Of a stretch of DNA of 32,488 bases, positions 28,811 to 32,488 are shown in pieces. A program made the position numbers and the translations under genes. The notes under the pieces were generated by a model that saw only the letters and a program-made list of their open reading frames with translations, was not told the DNA's origin and did no database searches. Source of the stretch: Oscillospiraceae bacterium. GTDB lineage: Bacteria > Bacillota > Clostridia > Oscillospirales > Oscillospiraceae. The stretch is from contig SVKR01000120.1 of assembly GCA_015068365.1 (NCBI GenBank), positions 1-32,488 on the forward strand. Direction: 5' to 3'. Positions within the stretch are counted from its first letter, which is position 1. Each line of letters begins with the position of its first letter.

Positions 28811-31800
28811 TTATTTATATTTGACCTCCACGCTGGCCCAGCCGCAGGCGGGCACGGTGAGCTTGCGCAGCGCGCCGAGGCGCTTCGTGTCCACTTTGGC
28901 GAGGGGGCGGAAGTCTGCTTTGTCGGCCTTGACCGTGACGGGCGTGCTGCCCCGGTTGAAGGCGAACAGGCGCGCGCCGTCCGGCCCGTAGCGCAGCAGC
29001 AGCAGACAGTCCGCGCCCGCGGCGGCAAAGGCCGCGTCGCCCCGGCGCAGCAGGGCGCTTTCGCCGCGCTCGCGCGCCAGGGCGGCGTAGGTCTCGCGCA
29101 TGGCGGCGTCGCCGGGGCGGAAGGTGCCGCGGCAGAAGGGGTCGCCCAGGCCCTGCATGCCCTCCTCGTCGCCGTAATAGACGGCGGGCATGCCCGGCAG
29201 GGCGAAGCACACGGCAGCGCACAGGCCCTGCAGCGCGCGGCCCCGGGCGTCCTGCTCCGGCGTGAGGGCAAAGGCCGCCTGCTGCTCGCGCGAAAGCTCG
29301 CTGCCGTCGGAGCCGCTGCCCAGGATGCTGCGCGCTCTGGCGGTGTCCCGGCTGCCCAGCAGGTTCATCAGGCAGCGGTACATCGGCGCGGGGCAGGAGA
29401 GCTTTTGCGCGCAGAGGAAGTCCCGCAGCGCCCCGGCGTCCGTGCGTCCGAGGGCGAAGCGCAAAAGCGCGTCGCGCAGGGGATAGTTGGTGACGCTGTC
29501 CAGCGCGCCGCCCAGGGCGTAGGCCCGGCGTGCGCCGAGACCGAAGCCGCCCGTGGGGTCGTCCCACACCTCGCCCAGCAGAAGCGCGTCCGCGTCCGCG
29601 GCCTTGACGGCGCGGCGCATCTCGCCCAAAAGCGCGTCGGGCAGGGCGTCGGCCGCGTCCAGGCACCAGCCGCCGGCCCCGGCGGCGAGCCAGTGGGGCA
29701 GCACGGCGTCCGCCCCGGTGACGGCGAAGGCGCGCCAGGAGCGCTGCTGCGTGTTCACCTCCGGCAGGCTGCTGTAGCCGTTGCGGCAGCGGTACTGCTC
29801 CGGGAAGATGTCAAATTCATACCATGCGGCGTAGGGGCTGGTCTCGCTCTGGTACGCGCCGGGGGCGCCGTAGCGGCCATATTTGTCAAAATAGACGCTG
29901 TCGTCGCCGGTGAAGGGGAAGACCCCCTCCAGGATGATGTGCATCCCCAATGCCGCTGCCTTGCGGCAGAGGGTCCTGAAGGCCGCTTCGGTGCCCAGCA
30001 TGGGGTCGGGGCGCAGATAGTCCGCCGTGTCGCAGCGGTGGTTGGACGCCGATTCAAAGATGGGGCTGAGGCACAGCGCCTCCACGCCCTGGGCCTTCAG
30101 CGCGGGCAGGGCCTCCTGGATGCCGCGCAGCGTGCCGCCGAAAAAGTCGTCCGGGGCGTAGAACGGGCCGGGGCCGGGGCGCCATTTCACCGGCTCGTCC
30201 CAGCGGCGATGGACCTCCACATGGCGGCCCAGCGCGCGGTGGTAGCGCACGCCCTTGGCAAAGGCCCCGCCGCCGGGGGCGAAGCGGTCCGGGAAGATCT
30301 GATACACCACCGCGCCCTGCGCCCAGGCTGGCACGGCGAAGTCCGCGGCGTAGACCGTCATGGTCCAGCCCTGGGGCTCACCGCCGGTGAGGCCGCTCTG
30401 GCCGAAGGCCAGGCCGCCGGGCAGGCGGAAGAAATAGCGCAGCACGCCGGGCGTCTCCGGCGCGGTAAAGGTCGCTGCAAAAAAGCCGTCCGCGTCCCGC
30501 GTCATGGGCTTCTCCTCTCCGCCGATGACGAGGGCGGCGGCGTCGGTGAAGTCCGTGGCGCGCAGGCGCAGCCGGACGGCGGTGCCGCACGGCACCGCGC
30601 CGAAGGGGCTGCGGTACGCCTCCAGCGCCGGGTCGTGGCAGACGGCGTCACTGCGGTCGGGCAGGACGGAGAGATAGCACATGCAGTACTGCGCCGCGGC
30701 GCGGTCAAAGCTGTAGTCGCCGGTCATGCCGCTGCGCACGAGCCCGGCCATGGCCGGGCCGTTGCGGTAGGTCGCCAGGGCGTAGGCCACGCAGCCCAGC
30801 ATGGTGCCGCAGTTGAAGTCGTAGAAGGAAAAGCCGTTGCCCTCGCCGGTGAAGCGGTTGTAGGGCTGCACGGTGTCCCGCAGCCCGCCGGTCTCGTGGA
30901 CGATGGGCACCGTGCCGTAGCGCATGGCGATCATCTGGCTGAGGCCGCAGGGCTCGAAGCCCGAGGGCATCAGCAGAAAGTCCGCCCCGGCGTAGATGCG
31001 GCGGGACAGCGCTTCGTCATAGTGCATGCACGCGGCCAGCCGCCCGGGATAGCGCGCGGCGAAGTCGGCCATGGCGCGCTCATAGCGCTCATCCCCCGTG
31101 CCGAGCAGGACGAAGGCCATGTCCTGCTCCATCATGGCGTCCATGCCCTGCAGCACCAGGTCAAAGCCCTTCTGCGCGGTCATGCGGGTCACCATCGCGA
31201 CGATGGGCGTGTCGTCCCGGACTTTGGAAAGGCCCAGCTCGCGGATGAGCGCGCGCTTGTTCTCCAGCTTCTTCTCCGGGCTGTCCGCGTCATAATGCAC
31301 CGGCACGGCCGGGTCGGTCTGCGGGTCGTAGGTCTCGGTATCGAGGCCGTTCAAGATGCCGGAAACGTCCGCGCCGCGGTACAGCAGCACGTCCTGCAGC
31401 CCCTCGCCGAAGGCGGGGGTGCGGATCTCGTCGGCATAGCTGGGGCTGACGGTGTTGATGCGCTCGGCAAAGAGGATGCCGGTCTTGAGGAAGTTGGCGC
31501 AGCCGTAGTGGGCGATGCCGTCCAGGCTGCACCAGCGCGGGTCGATGTTCAGCAGGTCGCAGGCGTAGGAGAAGCTGAGCCAGCCCTGGAAGGCGATGTT
31601 GTGGATGGTGAGCAGCGTGCGCAGGCTGCCCTGTGGCCGGTGCGCGTACTGGGTCTTGATGAGGAAGGGGAGCATGGCGGTCTGCCAGTCGTTGCAGTGC
31701 AGCACCTCCGGCTGAAAGTCCGGCAGCATGGGGATGGCCTCCAGCACCGCGCGCTGGAAAAAGGCGTACTGCTCCGACTCCGCGTCGCCGCCCCGGTAGA

Positions 31801-32140
31801 TCTTGTCGCCGAAATAGTATTCGCTGTCGATGAGATAGGCCGTGAGGCCCGGGATTGTCAGCTTTTCCAGGCCGGCGTACTGGTGCCGCCAGCCCAGGTC
31901 CACATAGAAATAGCCCAGGTGCTCCACCTGATCGGCGTAGCGCTCCTTGATGCAGCGGTGGTAGGGCGTGATGACGCGCGCGTCCACCCCCTGGCGGGCC
32001 AGGGCCTTGGGCAGCGCGCCCACCACATCGGCCAGGCCGCCGGTCTTGCTCAGCGGCGCACACTCCGACGCGGCGATCAGCACCGCAGGCATGTGGTCCA
32101 GCCCCTTGAGGATCAGCAGTCGTTCCATATCCGGGTTCAT
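28811..32140 (-). CDS. glgA: Glycogen synthase (GT5) fused to a degenerate GH13 amylase-like domain
   Basis: A 1109-aa fusion. Residues about 17-510 are an ADP-glucose-dependent glycogen synthase: ASECAPLSKTGGLADVVGAL (N-terminal substrate motif), HCNDWQTAMLPF, MPSGFEPCGLSQMIAMRYG and HETGGLRDTVQPYN. After a beta-rich linker (about 530-620), residues about 625-1030 form a GH13 (neopullulanase-like) barrel, then a C-terminal beta domain. In GH13 the nucleophile D828, acid E857 and D932 remain, but region I has E738 with P742-F743 instead of Asp and Asn-His, region II has C826 instead of Arg (GWCLDAAD), and region IV has R931 instead of His (GSRDTA). The synthase half looks active, the amylase half weakened or repurposed. 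ATG 32140 has AAGGGGG 11 nt upstream. No other glycogen gene is present in the window. Confidence 0.9.
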   Translation of the reverse strand: MNPDMERLLILKGLDHMPAVLIAASECAPLSKTGGLADVVGALPKALARQGVDARVITPYHRCIKERYADQVEHLGYFYVDLGWRHQYAGLEKLTIPGLTAYLIDSEYYFGDKIYRGGDAESEQYAFFQRAVLEAIPMLPDFQPEVLHCNDWQTAMLPFLIKTQYAHRPQGSLRTLLTIHNIAFQGWLSFSYACDLLNIDPRWCSLDGIAHYGCANFLKTGILFAERINTVSPSYADEIRTPAFGEGLQDVLLYRGADVSGILNGLDTETYDPQTDPAVPVHYDADSPEKKLENKRALIRELGLSKVRDDTPIVAMVTRMTAQKGFDLVLQGMDAMMEQDMAFVLLGTGDERYERAMADFAARYPGRLAACMHYDEALSRRIYAGADFLLMPSGFEPCGLSQMIAMRYGTVPIVHETGGLRDTVQPYNRFTGEGNGFSFYDFNCGTMLGCVAYALATYRNGPAMAGLVRSGMTGDYSFDRAAAQYCMCYLSVLPDRSDAVCHDPALEAYRSPFGAVPCGTAVRLRLRATDFTDAAALVIGGEEKPMTRDADGFFAATFTAPETPGVLRYFFRLPGGLAFGQSGLTGGEPQGWTMTVYAADFAVPAWAQGAVVYQIFPDRFAPGGGAFAKGVRYHRALGRHVEVHRRWDEPVKWRPGPGPFYAPDDFFGGTLRGIQEALPALKAQGVEALCLSPIFESASNHRCDTADYLRPDPMLGTEAAFRTLCRKAAALGMHIILEGVFPFTGDDSVYFDKYGRYGAPGAYQSETSPYAAWYEFDIFPEQYRCRNGYSSLPEVNTQQRSWRAFAVTGADAVLPHWLAAGAGGWCLDAADALPDALLGEMRRAVKAADADALLLGEVWDDPTGGFGLGARRAYALGGALDSVTNYPLRDALLRFALGRTDAGALRDFLCAQKLSCPAPMYRCLMNLLGSRDTARARSILGSGSDGSELSREQQAAFALTPEQDARGRALQGLCAAVCFALPGMPAVYYGDEEGMQGLGDPFCRGTFRPGDAAMRETYAALARERGESALLRRGDAAFAAAGADCLLLLRYGPDGARLFAFNRGSTPVTVKADKADFRPLAKVDTKRLGALRKLTVPACGWASVEVKYK

Positions 32141-32183
32141 GTTGCGATACCCCCTTTTGAAAGCAGTGGTTCCCGATAAAACC

Positions 32184-32212
32184 ATTATACCCGCTGCGCG
32201 CCCCGGGCGCAA
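32184..32212 (-). promoter_or_regulatory. Promoter of the glycogen synthase fusion gene
   Basis: On the minus strand TTGCGC (32212-32207) and a perfect TATAAT (32189-32184) with a 17-bp GC-rich spacer, giving a leader of about 35 nt. Confidence 0.65.
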
Positions 32213-32232
32213 GAGCGCGCCGCCCGGAAGGC

Positions 32233-32266
32233 AAAAAAACCGCCGCCACAGGAATGTGGCGGCGGC
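32233..32266 (-). terminator. Intrinsic terminator on the minus strand
   Basis: The stem GCCGCCGCCACA...TGTGGCGGCGG (32266-32240) is followed on the minus strand by seven T residues (32239-32233). It probably ends transcription coming from the gene at 32433. It is also the left end of the inverted-repeat element. Confidence 0.75.
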
Positions 32267-32413
32267 AGACTGTCAAAAAACTATGCTTCAGCGTATCGAT
32301 CACTGAGCAGCAGGGGAGTCCGAGGGGGCAAGGCCCCATCGGGTTGAATCAATTAGCTTGTCAAAAAGACTTTTTTGACAAGCTCACCGCCGCCACATTC
32401 CTGTGGCGGCGGC
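32240..32413. repeat. About 174-bp element bounded by near-identical inverted hairpin repeats
   Basis: The left end (32240-32266) and right end (32387-32413) are 26-27-bp inverted copies of each other, each itself a hairpin built on CCGCCGCCACA and TGTGGCGGCGG. Similarity continues inward: TGTCAAAAAA follows on the left, and its complement lies next to the right end within the 13-bp stem AGCTTGTCAAAAA/TTTTTGACAAGCT (32355-32384). There is no coding potential. It resembles a miniature inverted-repeat or REP-like unit lying between two minus-strand genes. Confidence 0.6.
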
Positions 32414-32432
32414 GCGGGTCAGTATTTGGGGT

Positions 32433-32488
32433 TTACTGCGCCTGTTCGGGCTTTTTCGCAGCGGGCTTTTCCGGCTCCTTCACGGTCT
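32433..32488 (-). CDS. 3' end of an unidentified gene (17 codons in window)
   Basis: The minus-strand frame open from the right edge ends with TVKEPEKPAAKKPEQAQ and a TAA at 32435-32433. This Lys/Ala/Pro/Glu-rich tail resembles the disordered C-terminus of many small cytosolic or ribosome-associated proteins, but the family cannot be named from 17 residues. The placement upstream of a strong minus-strand terminator and the absence of stops support a real coding end. Confidence 0.55.
   Translation of the reverse strand, partial: TVKEPEKPAAKKPEQAQ

Noticed and set aside
29405..32179. A 924-codon plus-strand frame opposite the glycogen synthase fusion
   Set aside because: Ala/Gly/Val/His/Gln-biased antisense shadow; the minus-strand frame carries all conserved synthase motifs.

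Overview
The window is a high-GC (roughly 60-65%), densely packed chromosomal segment whose gene content and codon use fit an anaerobic Clostridia bacterium, most likely a gut Oscillospiraceae-type organism. This is inferred from protein character (acetyl-CoA synthase operon, tungsten-type aldehyde oxidoreductase, ACJBD arginine operon, GlgA-amylase fusion); no rRNA or other taxonomic marker is present. I see no tRNA, rRNA, CRISPR array, prophage or transposase.

Layout. 3-1055: 3' end of cysS. 1121-10616: carbonyl branch of the Wood-Ljungdahl pathway, comprising a nickel-handling group (small His-rich protein, CooT, an unrecognised 73-aa protein, CooC/AcsF ATPase), then acsD, acsC, acsE and acsB, a RACo-type corrinoid activator and a DUF3786 protein. 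The catalytic CO dehydrogenase (acsA/cooS) is not in the window. 10634-11062: a CsoR/RcnR-type metal sensor with a His-rich N-terminus and its own promoter and terminator. 11080-11457 (-): YegP-like protein. 11576-18152: tungsten/molybdenum aldehyde ferredoxin oxidoreductase, MoaD-like protein, a four-cluster ferredoxin joined in frame to an iron alcohol dehydrogenase, a radical SAM protein and a membrane protein with a striking Cys-Ala tract. 18217-22582: argC-argJ-argB-argD with a promoter full of ArgR-like half-sites and a terminator. 22596-22773 (-): apparent remnant of a phosphopantetheinyl transferase. 22794-24627: DUF4349 lipoprotein and convergent rhomboid protease. 24664-27822: two COG0523 (CobW-type) GTPases, one with a very long His tract and the other fused to a YcgQ-like C-terminal domain, followed by a DHH phosphoesterase. 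27822-28718 (-): LysR regulator. 28811-32140 (-): glycogen synthase fused to a GH13 amylase-like domain that has lost several invariant residues. 32233-32413: inverted-repeat element. 32433-32488 (-): 3' end of another gene.

How the genes work together. AcsE moves the methyl group from methyl-tetrahydrofolate to the corrinoid protein AcsCD. RACo re-reduces inactivated corrinoid. AcsB joins methyl, CO and CoA. CooT, CooC and the His-rich protein probably supply and insert nickel. The CsoR-like repressor and the His-rich COG0523 GTPase suggest that metal supply is a recurrent theme. The aldehyde oxidoreductase and alcohol dehydrogenase next door would link acids, aldehydes and alcohols through ferredoxin.

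Most worth a second look: the nickel module with its unknown 73-aa protein, the in-frame ferredoxin-alcohol dehydrogenase joint with an internal ribosome binding site, the degenerate GH13 half of the glycogen synthase fusion, and the GTPase-YcgQ fusion. All promoter and operator calls are by eye from the sequence.
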